Source of the DNA: Deltaproteobacteria bacterium
GTDB taxonomy: Bacteria; Desulfobacterota; Desulfobacteria; Desulfobacterales; UBA2156
Direction: 5' to 3'
NCBI GenBank assembly: GCA_019309485.1
Contig: JAFDGC010000020.1
Coordinates: forward strand, 1 to 39,418
Length of the DNA: 39,418 nt
In this document: piece by piece, positions 24,066 through 32,255 of the stretch
How the letters are laid out: every line of letters starts with the position of its first letter
How positions within the stretch are numbered: the first letter of the stretch is position 1
The notes under the pieces: generated by a model
Told to the model about the DNA's origin: nothing
Database searches by the model: none
Seen by the model: only the letters and a program-made list of their open reading frames with translations
Position numbers and translations under genes: made by a program

Positions 24066-25025
24066 TCACTTCAGGTTGAACCTTCTTAAGTAAAATTGAT
24101 CGCCCCGGTATTTCACCTCGGCAAGATCCCCCCGGGTTATCATCCGTTCCACAAGTGTCCATGTGGCCCCGGCCCGGCGTAAGAGTTTGTCTACGGCCTT
24201 TTTCTTCATGGGATGAACAGCGGTGATATTGAGAATATCTTTTTCGACATCCCCTGTAAATGCAAAGGCATCCCCTTCATATCCGATGAGGTATTCCACG
24301 CGTGCGACTTTTTCCGTAAGTGTTTGATAAGCCCGATTGAGATGCTTTTCATCCGGAGCCTGAACCCGTTTTCCGGCCGGAGGGCGCGTTGGAACGGCCA
24401 GATAAGCGATCTCCGGGTTGACTTTTACGAGAAAGTCGGCAACTCCACGGATATGGACCTCCCCGTCATTCATTCCTTTGACGAGCATGGTTTCTGTTAC
24501 CAGTTTTCCGGAAAAGACTGCCGCAAATGCACGTATTCCCTCTAAAACACGTGCCAGATCCAGCGTGCGGTGCGGACGATTGAGTTTTCTCCAGGAGGGT
24601 TCATGAACCGTATCGATTTTCAGTGAAACCCAATCTGCACCGGCAAGGTCTTTTTGCACGTCTTTGCGCCACAAAAGCGAGCTGTTCGTGATGACGCCAA
24701 CAGGGACTTCCAGCATCTTCAACAAGGCGATTTCTTTACCCAGGTTGGCATCGAGTGTAGGTTCTCCGTCCGGGACAACGGTCAGATAATCCACGCGTTC
24801 TTCGACATCAAGGGCCTTTGCCAGCCTGTCTTTCACTTCCCGGACGATGCTTTCCGGGTCATAAAAATTTCGGCGTTCCAGCTGCGTCCGCGGGGTCTTT
24901 CCCACCTGGCAATAGACACAGGAATAGGTGCAAGCCTTGGCCGGGATGTTATTGACCCCCAGGCTTTTTCCCAGGCGCCGCGACGGTACCGGCCCGAAGG
25001 AATAACTGCAATGGGTTGCGATCAC
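24066..25025 (-). CDS. Radical SAM protein of COG0731 type
   Basis: This 319-residue radical SAM enzyme opens with THCSYSFGPVPSRRLGKSLG and VNNIPAKACTYSCVYCQVGK, so the cluster motif is CTYSCVYC. Later motifs are VVPDGEPTLDANLGKEI, VITNSSLLW and SLKIDTVHEPSWRKLNRPHR. The C-terminal 80 residues (YLIGYEGDAFAFTGDVEKDI and on) form a helical domain with a winged-helix look. Start GTG 25025 overlaps the FmdB stop (GTGA), indicating coupled translation; frames starting further upstream would lie inside FmdB. The family often lies next to NifX/ORP-like genes, where a cluster-maturation role is possible, but the reaction is unknown. Confidence 0.85.
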   Translation of the reverse strand: MIATHCSYSFGPVPSRRLGKSLGVNNIPAKACTYSCVYCQVGKTPRTQLERRNFYDPESIVREVKDRLAKALDVEERVDYLTVVPDGEPTLDANLGKEIALLKMLEVPVGVITNSSLLWRKDVQKDLAGADWVSLKIDTVHEPSWRKLNRPHRTLDLARVLEGIRAFAAVFSGKLVTETMLVKGMNDGEVHIRGVADFLVKVNPEIAYLAVPTRPPAGKRVQAPDEKHLNRAYQTLTEKVARVEYLIGYEGDAFAFTGDVEKDILNITAVHPMKKKAVDKLLRRAGATWTLVERMITRGDLAEVKYRGDQFYLRRFNLK

Positions 25026-25288
25026 GAGGGGGTGTTGCACGGCGGCTTGCCGCAGCGCTCTTCCCGACCGCAGCAAGTCCTCCCTGAATGCTCCAGGGAA
25101 CAGGAACCGCCGTGTTGGGGCGATTTGCTGCTGCCCGCATTCTTCAGGATGAATCCGGCGCCCCCGCTGACCAGGCGCCGGATATTTCCCCGGCATTCCG
25201 GGCATTCAGTAAGGGGCGGATCCGTGATGGCCTGTCCACGCTCAAACGTTAAGCCGCAGGCCTCGCATTCGTATTCATACGTGGGCAT
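25022..25288 (-). CDS. FmdB-type zinc ribbon protein
   Basis: This 88-residue protein starts MPTYEYECEACGLTFERGQA and continues with ECPECRGNIRRLVSGGAG, the FmdB/CxxC zinc ribbon (CEAC and CPEC). The remaining 40 residues are Ser/Gly/Cys-rich with CSLEHSGRTCCGREERCG, a possible second metal site. AAGGAA lies six bases before the ATG. Its stop overlaps the radical SAM start, so the two form one unit. The family is thought to regulate or accompany redox enzymes; its role here is unknown. Confidence 0.85.
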   Translation of the reverse strand: MPTYEYECEACGLTFERGQAITDPPLTECPECRGNIRRLVSGGAGFILKNAGSSKSPQHGGSCSLEHSGRTCCGREERCGKPPCNTPS

Positions 25289-25359
25289 GGTGCGTTCCTT
25301 TGCCGTTCATGGGATCCACAGGGAAGTTCGCCTCGGCGTCTATGCGGCGAACGGGACAA

Positions 25360-25394
25360 GCCGGCCGCGCCGGGGAAAAAACGGCGCGGCCGGC
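25360..25394. repeat. 13-bp hairpin between DUF5320 and fmdB
   Basis: GCCGGCCGCGCCG (25360-25372) and CGGCGCGGCCGGC (25382-25394) are exact inverted copies around nine bases. It lies between the DUF5320 and FmdB genes on the same strand. No T-run follows the minus-strand stem, so it may partly end or stabilise the transcript. Confidence 0.65.
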
Positions 25395-25416
25395 GCAAAG
25401 GGTCTCCCGAAGGATT

Positions 25417-25809
25417 TCACTTGGCGGCGCTTTCGGCTTCCACCTCGGCGAGGCGCGTTTTGATGAAATCCAACTCCGACTGCAAGGCGTCGGCCTGGCT
25501 TTTCAACGCCTGCTTTTCACGTTCCGGGTCGGGTTTTGAATACGGCGCAGGGTAGCCGGAGGGCGCAGCATAACCGCCGAAGCGTATCCAACCCGGCAGA
25601 CCGCTGGCATGGTACCAGTGGCGCCACCCGCGGCCGCCGGTTCCGAATCCCCGGTTCCAGGATCCGCGACCCCTTCCGAAACCCATTCCATACCCTCGGC
25701 CGCAAGCGGGATTGGCGTATCCCGGCATTCCGAAACCGGCGCAGTAACCGGCCGCACGGCCGCTCATGGCGCCCATTCCCACAGGTCCGGTGCGATCACC
25801 TCTTGGCAT
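25417..25809 (-). CDS. DUF5320 family Gly/aromatic-rich protein
   Basis: This 130-residue protein has the family signature MPRGDRTGPVGMGAMSGRAA. A low-complexity middle is rich in Gly, Arg, Tyr and Trp (CGRGYGMGFGRGRGSWNRGF), and a coiled-coil tail ends DALQSELDFIKTRLAEVEAE. AAAGGAGG precedes the ATG. It follows the NifX-like gene by 34 bases and probably shares its sigma-54 promoter. DUF5320 proteins recur beside NifX/ORP genes; their function is not known. A much shorter relative is encoded at 10237. Confidence 0.87.
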   Translation of the reverse strand: MPRGDRTGPVGMGAMSGRAAGYCAGFGMPGYANPACGRGYGMGFGRGRGSWNRGFGTGGRGWRHWYHASGLPGWIRFGGYAAPSGYPAPYSKPDPEREKQALKSQADALQSELDFIKTRLAEVEAESAAK

Positions 25810-25843
25810 TGTCTTTTCCTCCTTTCTTCCCCCGAGGCGGGGG

Positions 25844-26260
25844 TTATTCCTTTGTTTTTTTCGCCCTGAATGGCGGATTTACCCATCTTCCCCGTTGTCT
25901 TCCCCTGAACCGCTGCCGGCCCCATCCGCGATAACCCGGCATGCAAAACACCGCGCTGGAAAGAGTTCCCCCGCGCCAGGCCCGAATGATCGTGTTTAAA
26001 TCGCCGGTCACAAAAGGAATGATCTGGATGTCGTACGCGCTGATCAGCCCGTGCATCTGCCTTGAAATCGCGCCGCAAACCAGGGTGTCGACACCCAGTT
26101 CCAGCAGGCGAAGGGCCTTTTGCAAAAGCGGGTGTTCCGGCAGCGTTTCCTGCATTTCGGCGATCACCTCTCCCGCCGCGGTCTCGATGATATGAATCAG
26201 CCGGGCGGTGTCGAACACCGGGGCGATGCGGTTGTCCCATTGGGCAAATGCGGTTTTCAT
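25844..26260 (-). CDS. NifX/ORP-like dinitrogenase cofactor-type protein
   Basis: This 138-residue protein has the Nitro_FeMo-Co fold, starting MKTAFAQWDNRIAPVFDTAR and continuing LLELGVDTLVCGAISRQMHG, then AYDIQIIPFVTGDLNTIIRA. The C-terminal 40 residues are Arg/Gly/Trp-rich (GYRGWGRQRFRGRQRGRW), echoing the DUF5320 protein encoded next. The start is taken at ATG 26260, because the sigma-54 promoter at 26287-26304 would start RNA about 16 bases upstream of it. It is the first gene of a probable NifX-DUF5320(-FmdB-radical SAM) unit. Confidence 0.85.
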   Translation of the reverse strand: MKTAFAQWDNRIAPVFDTARLIHIIETAAGEVIAEMQETLPEHPLLQKALRLLELGVDTLVCGAISRQMHGLISAYDIQIIPFVTGDLNTIIRAWRGGTLSSAVFCMPGYRGWGRQRFRGRQRGRWVNPPFRAKKTKE

Positions 26261-26286
26261 CTTTTTCGGCCCTTGCTCTGTTGAAA

Positions 26287-26304
26287 AGCAAAACCAATGC
26301 CAAA
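26287..26304 (-). promoter_or_regulatory. Sigma-54 promoter of the NifX/DUF5320 unit
   Basis: The minus strand reads TTTGGCATTGGTTTTGCT. GG and GC are 12 bases apart, as required for the -24/-12 boxes (TGGCA and TTGCT). Transcription would start near 26276. The divergently placed neighbour upstream on the same strand encodes a sigma-54 activator. Confidence 0.75.
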
Positions 26305-26381
26305 GGGGCGAATCGGGTCTTGGAAGATCCAACCGGCTGTCAATCTGTTGTTTTTTGAATTTGATGGGGGCGGTGAAAGAG

Positions 26382-26409
26382 ACTTATAGTAGTATAATCG
26401 CAACTTATA
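26382..26409. promoter_or_regulatory. Direct repeats, candidate activator site
   Basis: ACTTATA occurs at 26382-26388 and 26403-26409, 21 bases apart, or two helical turns. They lie about 80-120 bases upstream of the sigma-54 promoter, the usual distance for an enhancer-binding protein. Confidence 0.4.
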
Positions 26410-26433
26410 TGGCTTCATAAAGGAGCAATATAG

Positions 26434-27822
26434 CTACTGTTGGGTCTTGCCCCGGTTGCGGCCGTTTTGTTCGGGAAGATGGATGCCCAGCTTTTTTATT
26501 TTTCGATACAAGGTGGTCTTATGGATGCGAAGCTCCCGTGCCGCCGCCAGGCGGTTGAAGGCGTTGCGCTCGAGTGCGGCGCGGATGGCCTGGGCGTCCA
26601 GGATGTCGTGGGCGGACCGGATGTCGGTGTCGGTGCCGGCCGGGGATCCATGGGCCGTCAGTTCGCCCGGGAGATGGGGGATGTCGATCGGCCCATCCCC
26701 GCAGAGAATAAAGGCGCGCTCGACGGTGTTTTCCAGCTCGCGGATATTTCCGGGCCAATCATAGGCCATGAGAATGGACAGGGCTTCGGCGGCGATGCCT
26801 TTTACGGCTTTTTGCTGTAATCGGTTGAACCGGGTGATGAATTGCTCCACCAGGAGGGGAATGTCTTCTTTTCTCCGGCGCAAGGGAGGCAGTTCCAGGC
26901 GCACCACGTTCACCCGGTAATAAAGATCCTCCCGGAAACGGCCCCGGCGCATCAATTCGGAAAGGTCCTGGTTGGTGGCGGCGATCACACGGACGTCGGC
27001 GGTCTCGGACCGGGTGGCTCCCAACGGTTCGTACGTTCTTTCCTGGAGTACCCGGAGGAGCCGGACCTGGAGCGCCGGGCTGATCTCGCTGATTTCATCG
27101 AGAAAGAGAGTGCCCCCTTTCGCCAAAGCAAAACGGCCGGGCTTGTCCTTGTTCGCGCCGGTGAAGGCGCCGGCTTTATAGCCGAAGAGTTCCGATTCCA
27201 AGAGGGTATCGGGGAGGGCTCCGCAGTTGACCGCGATGAAGGATCCATGATTTCGGGGGCTCAGTGAATGGATGGTCTGTGCCACCCGCTCTTTCCCGGT
27301 ACCCGTTTCCCCCAGTATGAGCACCGTACTGGGGCTGGCGGCCACGGCGGGCAGGACTTCGAAGAGACGCTGCATCAAAGGGCTCCGGCTGGTCAGATCC
27401 CCCACCTGGAATTTGCCTGCCAGTTCCCGGCGCAGGACTTCCACCTCGGAAAGGTCGCGGAAAGTTTCGGCGCCGCCCACCACTCGGCCCTGAATGTCCC
27501 GCAAGACGGCGGTGGAAATGCTGATGGGGATGCGGTTCCCCTCCGAATCGATGATGTAGGCCGATTTGCCGATGATGGGTTTGCCCGTCTTCAGGGTCTG
27601 CTGCAGGGCGCAATCGGCGCCGCACATGCTGGAGCGGAACACATCCGCGCATCGCTGGCCCACGGCTTCTTGGCGGGGTACACCTGTGATCGCTTCGGCG
27701 GCCCGGTTGAAGGACGTGATCCGCCATTGCCGGTCCACGGTGAAAACCCCGTCGGAGATGCTCTCCAGGATGGCTTCGGTGGGCGCGTGGACATTTTGCA
27801 CGCCGCTTTTTTTCTTGCTCAT
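26434..27822 (-). CDS. Sigma-54-dependent activator with PAS sensor
   Basis: This 462-residue enhancer-binding protein has three parts. A PAS domain (about residues 15-130) includes the Cys pair SSMCGADCALQ, which could hold a metal or redox site. The AAA+ domain has Walker A GETGTGKERV, the sigma-54 contact loop GAFTGANKDKPG, and Walker B GGTLFLDEISE. A Fis-type helix-turn-helix reads FNRLAAARELRIHKTTLYRK. The start is ATG 27822, nine bases after AAGGAAG; ATG 27855 abuts its purine stretch. A sigma-54 promoter for the NifX gene lies directly downstream, so this protein is its likely activator, as in the Desulfovibrio orp loci. Confidence 0.92.
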   Translation of the reverse strand: MSKKKSGVQNVHAPTEAILESISDGVFTVDRQWRITSFNRAAEAITGVPRQEAVGQRCADVFRSSMCGADCALQQTLKTGKPIIGKSAYIIDSEGNRIPISISTAVLRDIQGRVVGGAETFRDLSEVEVLRRELAGKFQVGDLTSRSPLMQRLFEVLPAVAASPSTVLILGETGTGKERVAQTIHSLSPRNHGSFIAVNCGALPDTLLESELFGYKAGAFTGANKDKPGRFALAKGGTLFLDEISEISPALQVRLLRVLQERTYEPLGATRSETADVRVIAATNQDLSELMRRGRFREDLYYRVNVVRLELPPLRRRKEDIPLLVEQFITRFNRLQQKAVKGIAAEALSILMAYDWPGNIRELENTVERAFILCGDGPIDIPHLPGELTAHGSPAGTDTDIRSAHDILDAQAIRAALERNAFNRLAAARELRIHKTTLYRKIKKLGIHLPEQNGRNRGKTQQ

Positions 27823-27936
27823 CCCTGCGGGCTTCCTTCGGTCTTGCGCTTCCATCTCCTTTTCTCTCTTTTTCCGAAACGGATATTTGTTGCGGCCGTC
27901 GGTTCCTTCCGTACACGCGGATCAACCCGAAACCGA

Positions 27937-28182
27937 CTATAAATATTTGTCCCGAAGCATATGGGGCATTCGGTTCACCACGGCAAAGGCACGTTCCACG
28001 GTGCTCTCCATGTCCGGATTCACCAGGCAGCAGGTGGCTGCCGAGATCATCCTCTGGCCGACCAACTGCGCCTGGTCAATCACCTTGTTCCATAAGACCT
28101 TCCAGGCGGCTTCGTCGAAGATCTTTACGAGAACACCAATAGGAATTTCTTTGCCGAGCTCTCAGCCAGCCTCCGGCATCAT
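27937..28182 (-). pseudogene. Small gene after fprA with in-frame TGA near the start
   Basis: Starting one base after the fprA stop, ATG-ATG (28182/28179) is followed by a TGA at codon 7 (28162-28164), then 74 open codons to TAG. The open part reads like real protein: ELGKEIPIGVLVKIFDEAAW, then DQAQLVGQRMISAATCCLVN, NPDMESTVERAFAVVNRMPH. CGGAGG lies just before the TGA, where a start codon would be expected, so the start may have mutated. Recoding of the TGA as Sec is less likely because no good SECIS stem follows it. No family was recognised. It would be cotranscribed with fprA. Confidence 0.5.
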
Positions 28183-28183
28183 T

Positions 28184-29362
28184 TTATTTGAATCCATTCT
28201 CCTTGTGCTTTTGTGCAATCGCATCGGCCAGCCGATCCAGGGCCTGGAAATCGGCTTCCAAAGGCACCCCTTTGCACAAGATGGGCTCCAGCACTTCCAC
28301 TTTCAAATTGGGGATCATCGCCGCAAGCGTCTCCACGGTTTTGCCGCCCCAGCCGTAGGACCCGATGATGGAAAGGAATCTGGCCTTGGGCCGCAGGGCA
28401 TTGGCCAGCAAGGCGGCATACGCAGCCAGAGGGTGGGGACCCGCCAGAACCGTGGGGGCGCCCACCACGATGGTCGCGGCATCCACCAGCGCGATGGCTA
28501 GTTTTCCGATATCGGTGACCGCCAGGTTGAACAATTCCACGCCCACCCCTCGGCCGGCCAGGGCCGACACTAGGTGATCCACCATCTGTCGGGTGCTCCC
28601 GTGCATGGACACGAACGGCAAAACGACCCGGTTGTGCGGCGCGCCCGTGACCCATTCCCGGTAGGCGTCCATGATCCAGGCCGGGCGATCGTAAACCTGG
28701 CCGTGGCTCGGGGCGATCATCTGAATGTCATAGGCCTCGAGTTTTTCCATGTTCTTTTCGATCACGTTCCGAAACGGCATCATAATCTCGGCGAAGTACC
28801 GCTTGGCGGCCTCGTACACACGGCCCTGGTCCGTTATGAAAAGATCCGCGGAGGCGATGTGGGAACCGTAAAAATCGCAGCTGAACAGAATGCGGTCCTC
28901 CTCCAAATACGTCACCATGGTTTCGGGCCAGTGCACCCAGGGGGTGTGGATGAACTTCAAGGTCTTGTCCCCGAGGGATACGGTTTCGCCGTCCTTTACG
29001 GTGATAAAGGCGTCCTGGGGGATCTTCAAAAGATCGATGAGCATCCCCTTGGCCTTGGGGGTGACGACCACTTTCGCATCCGGGAACCGCTCCAGCACCC
29101 GGGGAAGGGCGCCGGAATGGTCCTGCTCGGCATGGTGGGAGATGATGAAGTCGATTTTGGACACCCCCTCCAGTTGGGCCATTAATTTCCCGGTCATGGG
29201 CGGGTCCACCGTGTCGAGCAAAGCGGTCTTTTCACTTCCTTCGATCAGGTATGCATTGTACGTGGTGCCGTCGGGAAGGGGAATGAGCGCGTCGAAAAGC
29301 CGCCGGTCCCAGTCCACGGCCCCCAGCCAGAAGATCCTTTCTTTAATTTGTTTTTTTCGCAT
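28184..29362 (-). CDS. fprA: FprA-type flavodiiron protein
   Basis: This 392-residue enzyme reduces oxygen or nitric oxide in anaerobes. The N-terminal beta-lactamase-like diiron domain keeps its ligands: ISHHAEQDHSGALPR, TPWVHWPETMVTYLEED, FSCDFYGSH and APSHGQVYDRP. The C-terminal flavodoxin domain reads VVLPFVSMHGSTRQMVDHLV and GAPTVLAGPHP, with SIIGSYGWGGKTVE near the end. AGGAGG lies seven bases before ATG 29362; a longer frame upstream has no such support. The partner rubredoxin is not in the window. A promoter-like pair lies at 29461-29489. A small gene follows with one base between. Confidence 0.94.
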   Translation of the reverse strand: MRKKQIKERIFWLGAVDWDRRLFDALIPLPDGTTYNAYLIEGSEKTALLDTVDPPMTGKLMAQLEGVSKIDFIISHHAEQDHSGALPRVLERFPDAKVVVTPKAKGMLIDLLKIPQDAFITVKDGETVSLGDKTLKFIHTPWVHWPETMVTYLEEDRILFSCDFYGSHIASADLFITDQGRVYEAAKRYFAEIMMPFRNVIEKNMEKLEAYDIQMIAPSHGQVYDRPAWIMDAYREWVTGAPHNRVVLPFVSMHGSTRQMVDHLVSALAGRGVGVELFNLAVTDIGKLAIALVDAATIVVGAPTVLAGPHPLAAYAALLANALRPKARFLSIIGSYGWGGKTVETLAAMIPNLKVEVLEPILCKGVPLEADFQALDRLADAIAQKHKENGFK

Positions 29363-29460
29363 GTGAACACCTCCTGTCAGTGATTTCAATGGGAAAGGGA
29401 GCGCTTTCCTCGCTCCAGCCGTAAGCGGCAGGAAATACGAGAAGCGTTCCAATAAAACCG

Positions 29461-29489
29461 AGTATAAAACAAAAAAAAGGCCTTGGAAA
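29461..29489 (-). promoter_or_regulatory. Promoter candidate for fprA
   Basis: On the minus strand TTTCCA (29484-29489) and TATACT (29461-29466) are separated by 17 bases. The pair lies about 100 bases before the fprA start and just after the stop of the ABC permease gene. A hairpin GGAAAG...CTTTCC lies in the leader near 29390-29410. Confidence 0.4.
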
Positions 29490-29498
29490 TGATCTCGG

Positions 29499-30236
29499 TC
29501 AAGAAATCCATTTCCGCTTGATGTTTCTAAGGCTCGCCGCGAACAATCCGATACAAAAAATCCCGAGGATGGAAAGATCGACGGCAATAGGCAAGGTGTG
29601 TTCTCCGTGGACGGCACCGTGAAGCACGTCAGCCCCGTAGGTCAGGGGCAGGGCATAAGCGATGGGTTTGAGAAAGGCGGGCAGGTTGTTGATGGGAAAA
29701 AAAAGCCCGCACAAAAAGATCATGGGAAAGCGGAAAAAGTTGGAAAAGGTCTGGGCCTCGAAGACTTCACTCACCGCCACGGCGATGAACAGCCCCAGAA
29801 AGGTCGACGCCACGGCGATCAGAAAAACCGCCGGGGCGAATGCGCCCCATGCCACACGGGAAAGATCGGCGAGAAAGAGGGCCATGATCACCGGGACGAA
29901 GGCATTGACCACGCCGAACAGAATCGCCCCGCTGGTCTTGGCCAGCATCAGCAGTTCCAGTGGGATGGGGGCCAGCATCAGCCGTTCAAACGAGCGGTTT
30001 TTCTTTTCGAACGTCACCGTCACCGCAAGCAACGACGTGGTGCCGAACAAAATGGACAGGGCGATCACGCCCGGGAGTATCGAGGAAATACTCTCCAGGC
30101 CACTTCCGGACTTGATGAAAAACATGGCTGTCCACGCCAGGGGGAAGATAAGCCCCCAACTGATGTTGGGCGGTTTCAGGTAATAGGTCCGCATGTCCTT
30201 GAGCAAAATGTTCCAGAAAGCGATCCAGCGCTTCAT
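29499..30236 (-). CDS. ABC-2 type transporter permease
   Basis: This 245-residue membrane protein has six predicted helices, typical of ABC-2 exporters: WGLIFPLAWTAMFFIKSGSG, ILPGVIALSILFGTTSLLAV, TFEKKNRSFERLMLAPIPLE, IFLCGLFFPINNLPAFLKPI and AYALPLTYGADVLHGAVHGE. The last two are the ABC-2 signature region. The start ATG 30236 overlaps the ATPase stop (ATGA), so the two are coupled and form one exporter. Substrate unknown; members of the group export drugs, lipids or polysaccharide. Confidence 0.9.
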   Translation of the reverse strand: MKRWIAFWNILLKDMRTYYLKPPNISWGLIFPLAWTAMFFIKSGSGLESISSILPGVIALSILFGTTSLLAVTVTFEKKNRSFERLMLAPIPLELLMLAKTSGAILFGVVNAFVPVIMALFLADLSRVAWGAFAPAVFLIAVASTFLGLFIAVAVSEVFEAQTFSNFFRFPMIFLCGLFFPINNLPAFLKPIAYALPLTYGADVLHGAVHGEHTLPIAVDLSILGIFCIGLFAASLRNIKRKWIS

Positions 30237-31207
30237 GTCGTCCCTCCCCTTTTTCCCTTTTCCCTGCGCATGTCGTCCGCTTCGATGCCGGTGATTTGGA
30301 CGAAGACGTCCTCCAGGGAGGGCCGCATCCGGCGGGCCTCGAAAACCTCCGCGCCTTGGTCTTCCAGGAAACGGACCAGTTCTCCCACCCGGATCGGTTG
30401 ATCCGCTTCGACCCGGATCCGGTCTTTTCCCGCCGCGCTGAACATGGAATCGGGAAAAGCGGCGGACAGTTTTTTGAGGATCCCGTTGATAGGGACATTG
30501 CATGCGATCTGAACCACGTGTTTGGCTTGGACGGGCTGAACCAGGTGTTCCACCGTATCGATTCGAACGATGCGCCCGGCAACGATGAACGCGACGCGGC
30601 CGCACAGCCGCTCCGCCTCCTCGATGTAGTGCGTGGTCAAAAAGAGGGTGGTCCCTTCCCGGTGGAGATCCGCGATGAGCTGCCGAAGTTGCCGGGCGCT
30701 GGCCACGTCGATCCCTGTTGTGGGTTCGTCCAGGAACAGGATGGATGGCCTGTGGATGATTCCGGCGGCGATGGTGAGCTTGCGTTTCATGCCTTTGGAG
30801 TAGCCGGCAAACTTGCGATCCGCTGCCGGCGTCAAATCGAAAACGTCCATAAGCTCTCGTGCCCTGGTTTGCCTTTCAGGCTTGCGCATTCCGTAAAGGG
30901 CGGCGCAGAAGCACAGATTTTCGAAACCCGTGAGTTCCGGATACAGGTTGCTTTCGTCCGGAACCACGCCTATCAGATGCTGGGCCGCCTTGGCCCGGTT
31001 CGTGCAGTCGATGCCGCCGATGTGAATGGACCCCGTGTCGGGACGCGCCAGGCCCGTGAGCATGTTGATAGTGGTGGTCTTGCCCGCCCCGTTGGGTCCG
31101 AGGAAACCGAAAAGCTCTCCTTGCCGGACGGTGAAGGATATTCCGGCGACCGCTTCGATCTTTTCGAAACTCTTGGCTAAATTTTCGACATAAATGGAGT
31201 CGCTCAT
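30233..31207 (-). CDS. ABC transporter ATP-binding protein, DrrA/NatA-like
   Basis: This 324-residue ATPase has Walker A FGFLGPNGAGKTTTINML, Q-loop region GVVPDESNLYPELTG, signature YSKGMKRKLTIAAGI, Walker B ILFLDEPTTGID and H-loop LFLTTHYIEEAERL. The 100-residue C-terminal extension, ending in LEDVFVQITG, is typical of DrrA-type exporters. The start is set at ATG 31207 (MSDSIYVENLAKSFEK). An earlier frame to 31258 has no ribosome site. It drives the permease encoded next. About 120 bases upstream separate it from ynfA. Confidence 0.92.
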   Translation of the reverse strand: MSDSIYVENLAKSFEKIEAVAGISFTVRQGELFGFLGPNGAGKTTTINMLTGLARPDTGSIHIGGIDCTNRAKAAQHLIGVVPDESNLYPELTGFENLCFCAALYGMRKPERQTRARELMDVFDLTPAADRKFAGYSKGMKRKLTIAAGIIHRPSILFLDEPTTGIDVASARQLRQLIADLHREGTTLFLTTHYIEEAERLCGRVAFIVAGRIVRIDTVEHLVQPVQAKHVVQIACNVPINGILKKLSAAFPDSMFSAAGKDRIRVEADQPIRVGELVRFLEDQGAEVFEARRMRPSLEDVFVQITGIEADDMRREKGKRGGTT

Positions 31208-31329
31208 TTTATTCACACCGTGCCTTTCATAGCCTCGATCCAATCCAGGAGCCGCCATGCAGCGTATCGATATCTTGCATTGCAGGATAATTGATCATTT
31301 TGGTATGTATTGGTAATGGAGAAAAAGTG

Positions 31330-31656
31330 TTATCCTCGTGGCCAATACATAATCACTCCCACGCCAACGAGGGCAATCAGGCCGCCAATTATGTCGAACC
31401 TGTCGGGATTAATACCGTCTATTTTCCATCCCCACAAAATGGACAATGCGATGAAAACGCCACCATAGGCAGCATAAACACGCCCGAAATTCGCCGGTTG
31501 GAAGGTCGGAATCACTCCATAAAGAATTAGAACCACAGCACCAACAAGCCCATACATGGCTGGTTTGCCCTCTCTCAGCCACAGCCATACGAGATACCCC
31601 CCGCCAATTTCACAGAGTCCCGCTAGAATAAAATAGCAAACAGATTTTGCGATCAT
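31330..31656 (-). CDS. YnfA/UPF0060 small membrane protein
   Basis: This 108-residue protein, exactly the family length, has four helices, with [60 protein letters not shown] and [20 protein letters not shown]. The family resembles small multidrug-resistance pumps, and its substrate is uncertain. The ATG at 31656 overlaps the ArsR stop (TAATG), so it is translated after ArsR and is probably part of a metal- or toxic-compound-responsive unit. Confidence 0.93.
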   Translation of the reverse strand: MIAKSVCYFILAGLCEIGGGYLVWLWLREGKPAMYGLVGAVVLILYGVIPTFQPANFGRVYAAYGGVFIALSILWGWKIDGINPDRFDIIGGLIALVGVGVIMYWPRG

Positions 31657-32171
31657 TATTTTGAAGGAAGCGTGCGGAAAGGCGTTCCGATCCCATGACC
31701 GCAATCTTTTTCAACACAAGGATGTCCGTGGTCCTCCCCGTGGCATTCCTTGACCTGCTCCGGAGAGCAGTTTTCCGGTTTGTCCTTCAATTTATCGGGC
31801 TGCTGGCAGCAATTGTCACACATGTCGGCCTCCTTTGAATGGGTTGGGTTTGCTTCCGGTTGCTGTATCCGCAGGCAAAGGGTTTTAAAAATGGAATCTC
31901 TTTCCGCCAGGGCGCGCAATTCCGAGGCGGTCCAGGCAAGAGCCTGTCGGTCCACCGTGTAGTGGGTCCAGTACCCCCGTTTTTCCCCTTTTACCAGTCC
32001 GGCACGGCGTAGAACCCGCAGGTGCTGGGAAACAGCCGGTTTGGAGGCGCCCAGATGCTTGGCCAAGGCCCCCACGCACAGGTCGCTGCTCAAAAGCATT
32101 TCGATGATTTTCAGGCGCTTTTCATCGGCCAATGCTTTTAAAGCGGTGGTCAGAGTCATAATTCGATCCAA
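31656..32171 (-). CDS. ArsR-family repressor with Cys/His-rich tail
   Basis: This 171-residue protein has residues 1-110 as an ArsR winged helix: [58 protein letters not shown]. The tail carries ten cysteines and many His ([37 protein letters not shown]), suited to metal binding and unusual for ArsR. TTG 32171 is the likely start, with AAGGA nine bases upstream. An internal AAAGGAGG-CCGAC-ATG (31823) could give the 55-residue Cys-rich part alone. A palindrome overlaps the promoter. It probably controls ynfA and perhaps the ATPase gene upstream. Confidence 0.87.
   Translation of the reverse strand: MDRIMTLTTALKALADEKRLKIIEMLLSSDLCVGALAKHLGASKPAVSQHLRVLRRAGLVKGEKRGYWTHYTVDRQALAWTASELRALAERDSIFKTLCLRIQQPEANPTHSKEADMCDNCCQQPDKLKDKPENCSPEQVKECHGEDHGHPCVEKDCGHGIGTPFRTLPSK
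31821..31834 (-). promoter_or_regulatory. Internal ribosome site before the Cys-rich tail of ArsR
   Basis: AGGAGG (31829-31834, minus strand) is five bases before an in-frame ATG at 31823. This is a better site than that of the full-length gene. Its product would be a 55-residue Cys/His-rich protein. Confidence 0.55.
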
Positions 32172-32190
32172 ATAAGTAGTTCCTTAAAAA

Positions 32191-32219
32191 GATTAATCAA
32201 AACTTAATCGGATTGTCAA
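32191..32219 (-). promoter_or_regulatory. Promoter and operator candidate of arsR-ynfA
   Basis: On the minus strand TTGACA (32214-32219) and TTAATC (32191-32196) are 17 bases apart. The palindrome GATTAATC (32191-32198) overlaps the -10 box, with a related GATTAAG upstream, fitting autoregulation by the ArsR protein. Confidence 0.5.
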
Positions 32220-32255
32220 GGAAAAAACTGGGAAGGCTTCCATCGCGAGGATTCA

